This document shows, piece after piece, positions 1 to 6,809 of a DNA stretch of 46,938 nucleotides. The stretch comes from a virus, in the IMG/VR virus record IMGVR_UViG_3300042328_000818, positions 1 through 46,938 of that record; one strand, 5' to 3'. The notes beneath the pieces are model-generated. The model did no database searches, was not told the origin of the DNA, and was given only the letters and a program-made list of their open reading frames with translations. The translations under genes and the position numbers were made by a program. Each line of letters opens with the position of its first letter. Position 1 is the first letter of the stretch.

Positions 1-477
1 GTTACGTTATACGGAGAAATCGTTGGTTATCTTCCAGGCGAAAACAAAGAAATCCAACCTGGTTATCACTATAGTGTTCAACAAAATACTTGTGAGTTAT
101 TTGTTTATCGAATCACCAATACTAATACAGATGGCGTAGTGACGGAATATACATGGAGCCAGATTAAACAATTCTGTACTAAATTTGGATTAAAACATGT
201 ACCAGAGTTCTTCTATGGTTTCGCTAAAGATTTATACCCTGATATTAAAGTTGATGGTTACTGGAACCGAAATGTATTAGAACGTTTAATGACTGACTTT
301 AACTTAGAAAAGAAATGTCAGTATAATCCAGGTAAACCAGCAGAGGGTATCGTTATCCGTCAAGAAAAACTTTATGATTGTATTCCATTAAAATTGAAAT
401 CTTTTGCGTTTATGCAATACGAGACAAAATTATTGGATGCTGGTACCGCCGACATTGAAAGTGATCAAGGAGAATAA
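1..477 (+). CDS. RNA ligase, C-terminal part (5' end outside window)
   Basis: The frame is open from base 1, so this is the 3' part of a longer gene and the internal GTG at 139 is not its start. It belongs to the nucleotidyltransferase superfamily of ATP-dependent RNA ligases, which seal or repair RNA through a lysine-AMP intermediate. Visible signatures are a motif III-like LYGEIVGY near the first residues, motif IV EGIVIR, and a motif V-like LKLKSFAF close to the C-terminus. The nucleotidyl Lys (motif I) must lie upstream. It ends one base before the next gene. The RNA ligase subtype cannot be settled; a DNA ligase is less likely given the short C-terminus. Confidence 0.75.
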   Translation, partial: VTLYGEIVGYLPGENKEIQPGYHYSVQQNTCELFVYRITNTNTDGVVTEYTWSQIKQFCTKFGLKHVPEFFYGFAKDLYPDIKVDGYWNRNVLERLMTDFNLEKKCQYNPGKPAEGIVIRQEKLYDCIPLKLKSFAFMQYETKLLDAGTADIESDQGE

Positions 478-478
478 T

Positions 479-820
479 ATGGACAAAGAATTATTAGGTT
501 ATATTGATTCATTGGCGACTAAATTAAATGTAACTGCGGATAAATTATATGATGTATTCATGTTACAAGCTAATATCCAATTGGTAACGGATATTATTCA
601 AATTATTTTATCGTTTATTATTTTCGGACTTGCTATCGTTGGTGGTAGGAAGTTTGTTGATTGGGATGAACCTTCAATGATTGGTTTCTTAGTTGCAATA
701 GTTACCACGTTTTCATTGGTTGCAGTTTGTATCAATTTAAGTCAAATTGGCGAAATCTTAACTTTACTTTTTAACCCTGAGTATTGGGCAATCACTAAAA
801 TTTTAGGAAATAACCATTAA
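479..820 (+). CDS. Small membrane protein with two hydrophobic helices
   Basis: This encodes 113 residues starting MDKELLGY. I chose the ATG at 479 because AAGGAG lies just upstream, inside the end of the ligase gene. Two hydrophobic segments (about residues 37-58 and 70-98) separated by a short charged turn (KFVDWDEP) suggest a helical hairpin in the inner membrane. No family was recognised. Its position after the RNA ligase and before a strong terminator makes it the last gene of that transcription unit. A holin-like role is possible but unsupported. Confidence 0.7.
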   Translation: MDKELLGYIDSLATKLNVTADKLYDVFMLQANIQLVTDIIQIILSFIIFGLAIVGGRKFVDWDEPSMIGFLVAIVTTFSLVAVCINLSQIGEILTLLFNPEYWAITKILGNNH

Positions 821-840
821 CGTTTAGATACATTTAACAA

Positions 841-876
841 AAATCCTAGTCGGACTTCGGTTCTTCTAGGATTTTT
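841..876 (+). terminator. Rho-independent terminator
   Basis: A 9-bp perfect stem (AAATCCTAG with CTAGGATTT), a 16-base loop containing an internal CGGACTTCGG hairpin, and a T-rich tail. It closes the RNA ligase/membrane protein unit. Confidence 0.85.
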
Positions 877-888
877 ATTGTATTTCTA

Positions 889-1048
889 TAACCCACTGAT
901 TTATAAGACAATTTTATATTATCTAAAACAACGTAAGTCCTTGATTTATAAGGGCTTTCCTAAAAAGTAATAAAAAGCAGTATGGAACTCTTGGTATTTT
1001 TGTCGATTTTCATGTGTTTTACAAATTGTCTTATAAATCAATGGGTTA
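889..1048. repeat. 26-nt inverted repeat (889-914 / 1023-1048) with an internal third copy of its core
   Basis: The left arm starts TAACCCACTGATTT and continues into TATAAGACAATTT. The right arm is its reverse complement with one difference (C/T at the eighth position, still G-U pairable). The core TGATTTATAAG appears again in direct orientation near 952-962. The arms are 108 bases apart and no coding frame spans them. The arrangement could be a long RNA stem, a pair of protein-binding sites, or part of a replication origin. The AACCCAYTGATTT part recurs at 16298, 19565 and 21729. Confidence 0.75.
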
Positions 1049-1073
1049 GTGTACAAATAAATTGTATTAAACC

Positions 1074-1102
1074 TGGACAATCCAACCATTTTCGATTATA
1101 AT
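1074..1102 (+). promoter_or_regulatory. Sigma-70-type early promoter (TGGACA-17-TATAAT) with conserved leader
   Basis: TGGACA at 1074-1079 and TATAAT at 1097-1102 with a 17-base spacer. It is followed by a leader (CAACTTAGAAAGAAAC, then an AGGAGCGTTAAA ribosome binding site) nearly identical to those at 16364, 17028, 19631 and 26934. It drives the gene at 1149. Confidence 0.85.
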
Positions 1103-1148
1103 GATCACAACTTAGAAAGAAACATAAATTTTATAGGAGCGTTAAAAA

Positions 1149-1547
1149 ATGTCAACTAATTCAACAATCGCAATTAAAAACCAAGATGGTACAGTAGACC
1201 AAATCTATTGCACTTGGGATGGTGATTTATCCTATAACGGAAAAATCTTATTTGAAAATTATTCCGATATTGATAAAATTTTACAGTTGATTGCTTTAGG
1301 TAACCTTTCTGTTTTAAAACCAACTATCGAAGAATGTACTTTTCAAACTAGAGATAGAAATGAAGACTGGTACAGAAATAAACCAAACGAATTCGAAACA
1401 CTAGAATCTTATTATAAATTCATGAAATCTAATTCTTGTAAATTTAATTATTTATTCGTCGATAATCAATGGTTGGTATCGGAAGGAAATACGTCATTCT
1501 ATAGGTTAGATGACGCTTTATTATTCGCGGATATAGAAATTAATTAG
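1149..1547 (+). CDS. Conserved phage protein of the STIAI / WDGDLSYNG type
   Basis: 132 residues. The N-terminus (STNSTIAI, then GTVDQIYCTWDG and SYNGKIL) matches a small protein family common in large tailed phages, whose function I do not know. It is first behind a strong early-type promoter and an AGGAGCGTTAAA leader, so it is probably made early, when host-takeover proteins are expressed. It appears soluble, with no membrane segment. The first ATG after the ribosome binding site was used. Confidence 0.75.
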   Translation: MSTNSTIAIKNQDGTVDQIYCTWDGDLSYNGKILFENYSDIDKILQLIALGNLSVLKPTIEECTFQTRDRNEDWYRNKPNEFETLESYYKFMKSNSCKFNYLFVDNQWLVSEGNTSFYRLDDALLFADIEIN

Positions 1548-1560
1548 GACGGAGCCAAAC

Positions 1561-1980
1561 ATGACACCAATTGTATACAGTTCTTTGAATGTTACACACC
1601 GAATGGAATTAAAAGCGACTTCTAATTTCGCGGATTATCGCATACATAAACCTTATATTTGTTGCGCTTGGATGGATTTACACATCGATAAAGATGATAT
1701 ATACAATTATGAAGAAACCCCGTTCAAAATTAAAATAGTTTATATTCATCCTAATGCCGTTCTTGTACATAAAATAGATGGTAGATATACGATAACGGAA
1801 TTGAAAGTTGGTGATATAGTAAAATTCAATCAACTACAAATGCATGGATTATTACCAAGGAAACTAGCGAATTTAGTAGTCCAGAATAATAGGGCTAACA
1901 TTCCGGGATACAAGAAATGGAAAACTAAAATAGATTGTAATGCATTCAAAGCTAAATGTATTTGGGAGTGGGCAGAATGA
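1561..1980 (+). CDS. Hypothetical protein, 139 aa
   Basis: Not recognised. It is a soluble, beta-rich-looking protein with scattered Cys (ICCAW near residue 34, two more near the C-terminus) and a basic C-terminal third (KKWKTK). GGACGGAG precedes the ATG. It lies 13 bases after the upstream gene, and its stop overlaps the start of the nucleotidyltransferase by ATGA, so the three are likely co-transcribed and translationally coupled. Confidence 0.65.
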   Translation: MTPIVYSSLNVTHRMELKATSNFADYRIHKPYICCAWMDLHIDKDDIYNYEETPFKIKIVYIHPNAVLVHKIDGRYTITELKVGDIVKFNQLQMHGLLPRKLANLVVQNNRANIPGYKKWKTKIDCNAFKAKCIWEWAE

Positions 1981-2402
1981 AAACTTTAGTTTCGGCGTTT
2001 GGTAGAATGAATCCTCCTCACATTGGTCACATAACACTTATCGATGATGTCGTTTCTTTATCGGAAAAATTGAATGGAACTCCAAAAGTTTTCGTTTCTC
2101 ATTCCGAAGGAAATAAAAAGAATCCTTTACCGTATGATATGAAATCTAGGTTGTTGAATAAATGGACAGATGATGTCGTGGTGATAGATTACGATAATGA
2201 AGTCAAACAACCCGGGAACATTTTACATTACGCTCATAAACATTCATTCGATAGAGTTTATTTAGTTTGTGGTGATGATAGGTATGAAGAATACAACAAA
2301 TCTTTCATTGGATTCGCTAATAGTAGAGATTATTTCAATTTCGATAAAGTAGAAGTAGTACGAAGGAGTAACTATACAAATCAAATGACGGTACTCAAAT
2401 GA
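1977..2402 (+). CDS. Cytidylyltransferase-like (HxGH) nucleotidyltransferase, apparently shortened
   Basis: Starts MKTLVSAFGRMNPPHIGH. The HIGH signature with the preceding GRMNPP is the nucleotide-binding motif of the cytidylyl/NMN-adenylyltransferase superfamily, which transfers NMP to a phosphorylated partner. VSHSEGNKKNPLPYD and VCGDDRYEEY fit the phage branch of this family. The start at 1977 (ATGA overlap with the previous stop) is preferred over the upstream frame extension at 1956. At 141 residues it ends soon after the VEVVRRS strand, before the C-terminal SxxxxR segment usual in the family. It may therefore be truncated, and the following DNA holds broken frames. Confidence 0.75.
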   Translation: MKTLVSAFGRMNPPHIGHITLIDDVVSLSEKLNGTPKVFVSHSEGNKKNPLPYDMKSRLLNKWTDDVVVIDYDNEVKQPGNILHYAHKHSFDRVYLVCGDDRYEEYNKSFIGFANSRDYFNFDKVEVVRRSNYTNQMTVLK

Positions 2403-2848
2403 GAAATCTAGTGAAAGATAACGATTGGTTAAGGTTTGAAATAAATTGTCATATTCAAGCAACTAAAGAAGAAAAAGAAATGATTTTTAAATATATCGAA
2501 CGAACATTATAGGATACATTATACCATACGCGGAACGAGGTAATTGGATAGGTGAAGATGAAGTCGTATTGCCATCTAAATCTAAAGATTATATTTTATC
2601 TACACACGAAAAAGTAGATATATTACAAGTAAATGATGAAAATTATGAAATATACAAGCTCAAAGATTCGACAGATGAATCAATTTATTTAATTGGTAAC
2701 TTTCGTGATAACTTATTCGATGTCGTTGGATATATTAGAGGAAGATGTCATTTTATATCATGGTTTAGAAGATGATGATTTCGATGATAGAGTTTGGTTG
2801 TCAGATACAGAAAAATTAAGTACAAAGATTATATTGACGATAAAATAA
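2399..2848 (+). pseudogene. Frame-broken gene of unknown family (three frames)
   Basis: A 37-codon frame starts at the ATGA overlap (MRNLVKDNDWLRF) and stops at 2512. The protein-like sequence continues without a start in another frame (GYIIPYAERGNWIGEDEVV, to about 2740). It then switches again (EEDVILYHGLEDDDF) to a stop at 2848. Each piece has protein-like composition and together they would give about 150 residues. Two frameshifts therefore best explain it, by decay or by sequencing error. A short GTG/TTG-started ORF at 2569 would cover only the middle piece. Family not recognised. Confidence 0.6.
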
Positions 2849-2869
2849 TTTAAAATACACATAAAATTC

Positions 2870-2903
2870 CCGCATGCTCTTTTGAGTTATGCGGACATTT
2901 TTG
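2870..2903 (+). terminator. Rho-independent terminator
   Basis: Stem CCGCAT/ATGCGG (2870-2875 / 2889-2894) with a 13-base loop, followed by ACATTTTTG. It closes the unit that begins at promoter 1074. Confidence 0.75.
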
Positions 2904-2928
2904 TTTAAATACGTTTATAACAAACAAA

Positions 2929-3885
2929 ATGGATTTTAATATGAAACCCGTAGATAAATCAATATTAACTGTCTTGGCGGATATTTTAGGACTTGATCCA
3001 AAATCTAAAGATATCAATACGAAAATTTTGACCAGACTAAAAAACGATAAGACAATACCAAAGGAATTAAGAAACTCTGCGATGAGCGTTATTGTTCCAA
3101 CACCAAGCGAGAGTAAACAAATGAACTTTAAAGATTTTAGGAAAATGTTAGATGAAGCATCTTCTACTCTAGACACAATCCAAACAAATTATGGATATTC
3201 TAAAGTAGATCCTTCTGCTCAATTTAGTGGAACGGGCGTTTCGCCAGATACATTAGCGGATGACGACGATAACGGCATTCCAGACGATGCAGAAGAATTG
3301 ACATTCGAGGATTTAGTCAAATTAGGAGCTTATTCGCCAGAAGAATTAGTGGTGGCAGACCATGAAGATAAAGTAGTCGATGACCTTAATGATTTACAAT
3401 TCTTTAGTCCAGATGCAGTTTATGGTATGGAAGATGACACAGACGAAGGATTTATTGGTAGCCTAGACGACGATAAATATGAAACATGGGACCAGGAAAC
3501 AACGGACACATTGCGGAGCGTGAATGATTCTAGAGATTTCATTGGCAAATCTCTAAATGAAGCATTATCTATCCGTGGAAGGTTAGCAATCGGAAGAAGT
3601 ATGGCTAGACGAGCATCTCAACTATCACAAAAACGTAAATTATCACTTTCTAGGCCTTCTAGTCCATCAACTATAGAAAAAAGAGCTCATCACCTCGCGA
3701 ATGCTCTTTTTTATGCGAAGATGCTTAAAGGTAAAGATCCTACTTCTTTAACACCAGCAGAAAAACAACGATTGGAAGTTCTTCGTGCAAAAAACGCTCC
3801 ACGGATATCCAAGATGATCCCGAAGTTAATCCAAGTCGTTAAAACTAAAGAAAAGGCAAGATTATTGTCTAGACATTCACATTAA
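2929..3885 (+). CDS. Probable structural or head-associated phage protein with a basic C-terminal helix bundle
   Basis: 318 residues in two halves. The N-terminal half is acidic and Asp/Glu-rich (about 95-190, including DDDDNGIPDDAEE). The C-terminal third is strongly basic and helical (about 205-318: RGRLAIGRSMARRASQLSQKR, then LSPAEK-like LTPAEKQRLEVL). That layout recurs in hypothetical head or internal proteins of marine T4-like phages; the role is inferred only. Near residue 65 it contains MNFKDFRKMLDEA, resembling the capsid-targeting tags seen elsewhere in this window, so an internal start at 3121 is possible. Neither 2929 nor 2941 has a strong ribosome binding site, so the start is uncertain. 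Confidence 0.65.
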   Translation: MDFNMKPVDKSILTVLADILGLDPKSKDINTKILTRLKNDKTIPKELRNSAMSVIVPTPSESKQMNFKDFRKMLDEASSTLDTIQTNYGYSKVDPSAQFSGTGVSPDTLADDDDNGIPDDAEELTFEDLVKLGAYSPEELVVADHEDKVVDDLNDLQFFSPDAVYGMEDDTDEGFIGSLDDDKYETWDQETTDTLRSVNDSRDFIGKSLNEALSIRGRLAIGRSMARRASQLSQKRKLSLSRPSSPSTIEKRAHHLANALFYAKMLKGKDPTSLTPAEKQRLEVLRAKNAPRISKMIPKLIQVVKTKEKARLLSRHSH

Positions 3886-3899
3886 AATAAGGAATATAT

Positions 3900-4775
3900 A
3901 TGAGTTTATGGGGTAAAACAGGCGCGGAAATGAGCGTCCCGAAATATTTAACAGATGAACAACGTAAAAAAGCTATCTTTATAGACTCTACGAAAGCATT
4001 GGAACCAGACAACAAAGCAAAAGGTATAACATGTCCAGGTTGGTATTTGTATGATTCATTCAAAGATTCATCTGGTAAAATTAGACATAAAGCGGAATTA
4101 TTGATTCCAATGAATGCAACAACTACATCGATCAGCGACATAATCAACGTTACCGCGGTTGAAGTAGAGAAAACATATACATTAGATTTCTCTGTACAAC
4201 CAACTAATGTTAATGTCACTTCACCTTCTGCGGTAACATTCACCGCGACTGGTAGCATTTCTACTGGTGGCGGTACGATTAGTTATCAATGGCAAGAATC
4301 GATAGCCGCAACAGCAGATAAAAGTTTCATGACATTGACTAATACAGGTATCTATGGTGGAGTAACTACGCCGACGTTATCTATTATGAATACATCTGGT
4401 ATTACTTCCGTAGTTAATCCAGCTGGTACAACTGCAGCGACATTGAGAACAATCAATATAACTAATGCGGTTATAACAAATAATGAAAAATATATCGTTA
4501 CTATTGATACAGACGTGTTCACTTATGTTGCTGTACCTGGTTCTACTGTACAAACGATAGTTGCTGCATTAGCTGGTTTAATCAATGAACATGCGTCTTA
4601 TACAGCTGGTATAAACGATTCAGTGAATAACCAAATCGACATTACAGATGGAGCGGGTATCGTAGACATTACAGTTAAAAGTACGTCTATGAATAAACGT
4701 AAATATCGTGTAGTCATTACAGCAGCGAATGCTGTAGCAGAAACATCCAAATTTGGAACATTGACAGTAGCATAA
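3900..4775 (+). CDS. Virion structural protein with Ig-like domain
   Basis: 291 residues. The N-terminus (SLWGKTGAEMSVPKYL, then GWYLYDSFKDSSGKIRHKAE) resembles a structural protein family of marine T4-like phages, where it is found on particles. From about residue 97 an Ig-like beta sandwich follows (FSVQPTNVNV, ISYQWQES, LSIMNTSG, YRVVITA). The last strand is separated from the rest by roughly 95 residues that look like a separate beta/alpha module inserted in the fold (NEKYIVTIDTDVFTYVAV, TIVAALAGLIN). Surface decoration or carbohydrate adhesion is a reasonable inference. Confidence 0.75.
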   Translation: MSLWGKTGAEMSVPKYLTDEQRKKAIFIDSTKALEPDNKAKGITCPGWYLYDSFKDSSGKIRHKAELLIPMNATTTSISDIINVTAVEVEKTYTLDFSVQPTNVNVTSPSAVTFTATGSISTGGGTISYQWQESIAATADKSFMTLTNTGIYGGVTTPTLSIMNTSGITSVVNPAGTTAATLRTINITNAVITNNEKYIVTIDTDVFTYVAVPGSTVQTIVAALAGLINEHASYTAGINDSVNNQIDITDGAGIVDITVKSTSMNKRKYRVVITAANAVAETSKFGTLTVA

Positions 4776-4783
4776 ATTTAAAA

Positions 4784-4811
4784 TGAGGGACTGTTTATGG
4801 ATAGTCCCTCA
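4784..4811 (+). other. Strong intergenic hairpin without T-tract
   Basis: A perfect 9-bp stem (TGAGGGACT with AGTCCCTCA) with a 10-base loop between the structural gene and 4835. No U-rich tail follows, so it may stabilise the upstream mRNA end or be a processing site rather than an efficient terminator. Confidence 0.6.
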
Positions 4812-4834
4812 AAATTATAAAGAGATTTAATAAT

Positions 4835-5275
4835 ATGAAAAATACAACGATATCAATATCAGATGTTCAGAAGCACGATAATCCTGTTATCGATAATTTG
4901 TTGGCATTTAAGATATTAACTTTATTGACGATTCCGTTTGAGGAAATGGATGCTTTTAAATTGGGTATTATCAATAATCATGGGGATGTAATTAAACCAT
5001 ATTCGTTATTGACTACAGCAAAAGAAAAGGTAGCCGCTAATTATCTAATGCGGTTAATTATAACTATCAAACGGTTAATGTTTAAAACACCAAATGGTGA
5101 ATGGTATTTGAAGGATATGTCAAGGGCATTATTCCTTATTAAAGAATCTTATTATTCTTGTGATGATTCTTTGCTTATCGAAAATTTCTTAATGAATACT
5201 AAAATGGATTTACTTATAGAGGACAAATTTATTCAGGAGTTCAATAATGTCAGAGCAACCATTTATATGCAGTAA
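4835..5275 (+). CDS. Conserved T4-like phage protein, function unknown
   Basis: 146 residues, mostly helical. The segment with IPFEEMDAFKLGIINNHGDVIKP followed by a repeated LMRLIITIKRLM helix resembles a hypothetical family I associate with marine T4-like phages (pattern: DAYKLGIID...GK...RL..N.KR). Function unknown; it travels with structural genes. It overlaps the next gene by 29 bases in a different frame, which indicates coupled translation. Confidence 0.7.
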   Translation: MKNTTISISDVQKHDNPVIDNLLAFKILTLLTIPFEEMDAFKLGIINNHGDVIKPYSLLTTAKEKVAANYLMRLIITIKRLMFKTPNGEWYLKDMSRALFLIKESYYSCDDSLLIENFLMNTKMDLLIEDKFIQEFNNVRATIYMQ

Positions 5276-5831
5276 GGATAAAGCAATCGATAAAATAGAA
5301 TTAGCCATGGAAACTATAAAAGTCAATTCTGCCGCTATTTCAAAAATTACAGCTGTCCATGAAGAAAAATTAAATTCAATTAACTTGGAATTAGTAGAAT
5401 TATTTGGAATTTCTAAAATATTACATAACGATGCAGATTTATTAGAAAAGAATTTTCAAGAAAATTCTTCCGTTTCAAGTAAAATACTAGCCGTGCATGA
5501 TGAAAAACTACAACGCATACATGAAAAAATAAATGAATTATTTGAATCCTGTAGAACAATTAGTGGTAAATTAGAAAAGATACAAAAAGATTTGAGTTCG
5601 GAAATTGAACTATTAGAACAACAATTAGAAACAACTACAGACAACAAAAATATAACGGATTGCGTCAAATTCGATAATATAAAAGAAACATTTAAAGTAG
5701 AAGTTTCCAAACTAGATGATAGAATTAAGACACTAGAATCTTACAAGTATTTTATAGTTGGGGGAATTGTTATTTGCAGTTATATTATTGATCATATCGA
5801 CGTATTAACAGAACTATTAGCAAAACACTAA
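5247..5831 (+). CDS. Coiled-coil protein with C-terminal membrane anchor and internal duplication
   Basis: 194 residues. Two similar segments of about 25 residues are visible: ITAVHEEKLNSINLELVELF near residue 34 and ILAVHDEKLQRIHEKINELF near 83, indicating internal duplication in a long coiled coil. A single hydrophobic helix (YFIVGGIVICSYII, about 167-182) lies near the C-terminus, so the coiled coil probably faces one side of the membrane or a particle. Similar HEEKL-containing coiled-coil/anchor proteins occur in many phages with unknown roles. It is the last gene before a 0.5-kb noncoding region. Confidence 0.7.
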   Translation: MSEQPFICSKDKAIDKIELAMETIKVNSAAISKITAVHEEKLNSINLELVELFGISKILHNDADLLEKNFQENSSVSSKILAVHDEKLQRIHEKINELFESCRTISGKLEKIQKDLSSEIELLEQQLETTTDNKNITDCVKFDNIKETFKVEVSKLDDRIKTLESYKYFIVGGIVICSYIIDHIDVLTELLAKH

Positions 5832-5945
5832 TTTATAATATTTAGTTAACCCGTTGCCGCTCTATATGTTAGAACAGTTATTCTCGCTACCTAAATTTGT
5901 ATGTTTGATTTAGCTTTATCTTCGCTTACTATTTCTTGATGACTT

Positions 5946-5981
5946 ACCTTCTATAGCGATTAAACTATAGAAGGTAATTTT
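5946..5981 (+). terminator. Hairpin terminator, first module copy
   Basis: Perfect 11-bp stem ACCTTCTATAG / CTATAGAAGGT with 8-base loop CGATTAAA, followed by AATTTTGTATTT. The stem reads nearly the same on both strands, so it may work in either direction. Confidence 0.75.
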
Positions 5982-6015
5982 GTATTTCTCCAAAATAAAC
6001 ATTACTTTTGAAGAT

Positions 6016-6044
6016 TTTACTTTGTAGTGTCACAGTGGTATAAT
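6016..6044 (+). promoter_or_regulatory. Promoter TTTACT-17-TATAAT, noncoding module
   Basis: TTTACT 6016-6021, TATAAT 6039-6044, spacer 17. The spacer (TTGTAGTGTCACAGTGG) and the bases after the -10 (AACCAAGTGGTGGC) are shared with the promoter at 25101. Only noncoding DNA and a terminator lie within the next 110 bases. Confidence 0.8.
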
Positions 6045-6049
6045 AACCA

Positions 6050-6160
6050 AGTGGTGGCTGAAGTAGGGATTAATGCTTTATTGTTTTAACGTTTTATCTT
6101 CTCTTACTATTTCTTGATGACTTACCTTCTATAGTTTAATCGCTATAGAAGGTATTTTCA
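6050..6160 (+). ncRNA. Predicted short noncoding transcript (about 105 nt)
   Basis: Promoter at 6016-6044 and the terminator hairpin at 6124-6153 bracket this segment, which has no ORF with a ribosome binding site. The implied transcript begins near 6051 with GTGGTGGCTGAAG and ends in the 11-bp hairpin. A read-through leader for the gene at 6356 is the alternative. Purely a prediction from signals. Confidence 0.4.
6124..6160 (+). terminator. Hairpin terminator, second module copy
   Basis: Same 11-bp stem as at 5946 but with the loop inverted (TTTAATCG), followed by ATTTTCATATT. Confidence 0.75.
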
Positions 6161-6193
6161 TATTCAGGTAAAATAAATATTACTTTGTTCGAT

Positions 6194-6222
6194 TTTACTT
6201 TGTAGTGATTTAGTGGTATTAT
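6194..6222 (+). promoter_or_regulatory. Promoter TTTACT-17-TATTAT
   Basis: TTTACT 6194-6199 and TATTAT 6217-6222, spacer 17, in the third copy of the TTTACTTTGTAGTG element. It provides a roughly 130-base leader to the gene at 6356 and probably serves the primase unit. Confidence 0.75.
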
Positions 6223-6355
6223 AGCTAAGACGGCGTTTAAGTAAGGGTTTAATGCTCTTCTTTTAACTTCTCTCATCCTTTCCAATATTTCTTGAATTAA
6301 AACTTTACAAATTTAATTTTTTATATTAAAATCTATTTTTAAATTGGAGATATTA

Positions 6356-6790
6356 ATGAGAATTGATCAATTAACTGATAAAGAACAATTAATTTCATTA
6401 GAAAATAAATGGCATAAACTCGTCCGAATTGAATTTCCAACTCAATTTATACAAGACGAAGCATTAGATTTTGATTGTGATAATATTCGTTTCATCAATA
6501 ACCCTTCACTAGAAACACAATTAAAAGCAATTAGATTAAATCCAACTAATTTTTACTATATTAAAAATACAAAATATAATACAGTAAAAGTCTTAGCGGT
6601 TTCTTTATATGAACGTAATATCCTATTGATAGATAAACCAAGTGAGGACATAATTATTTTGGCTATATCTAAAGATGAAGCTATATTAGATATTCTTCGT
6701 CATAAAGGTGTATTTAAATACGGTAAAAATGGTAATAAAGATCTAACCGAATTACGAACATTAAGTAAAATTTCGAAATATATTTACTAA
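6356..6790 (+). CDS. Hypothetical protein upstream of primase, 144 aa
   Basis: Starts MRIDQLTDKEQ. TTGGAG lies 8 bases before this ATG, so the TTG at 6344 is part of the ribosome binding site rather than the start. Not recognised. The sequence is soluble, mixed alpha/beta (residues such as AISKDEAILDILRHKG) with a basic end. It sits 19 bases before primase in the same transcript, so a replication-linked or leader-regulated role is plausible but unproven. Confidence 0.65.
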   Translation: MRIDQLTDKEQLISLENKWHKLVRIEFPTQFIQDEALDFDCDNIRFINNPSLETQLKAIRLNPTNFYYIKNTKYNTVKVLAVSLYERNILLIDKPSEDIIILAISKDEAILDILRHKGVFKYGKNGNKDLTELRTLSKISKYIY

Positions 6791-6809
6791 TGATTATGAG
6801 AATATTAAT

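Larger units (their letters stand above)
5905..6165. repeat. Tandem noncoding duplication (about 5921-6030 and 6101-6210)
   Basis: Two copies of a module: CTTACTATTTCTTGATGACTT, then a terminator-like hairpin (ACCTTCTATAG arms), then AAATAAA-TATTACTTT and a promoter. Copies differ by point changes, but the 8-base hairpin loop is exactly inverted between copies (CGATTAAA in the first, TTTAATCG in the second). The stretch 5832-6355 holds no convincing ORF. Confidence 0.8.

Noticed and set aside
139-477. GTG-initiated 112-residue ORF as a separate gene
   Set aside because: The frame is open to base 1 and the upstream residues (LYGEIVGY) belong to the same RNA ligase, so it is a partial gene rather than a new start.
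889-1048. Inverted repeat as the ends of an insertion sequence
   Set aside because: Only about 108 bases lie between the arms, with no transposase or target duplication seen.
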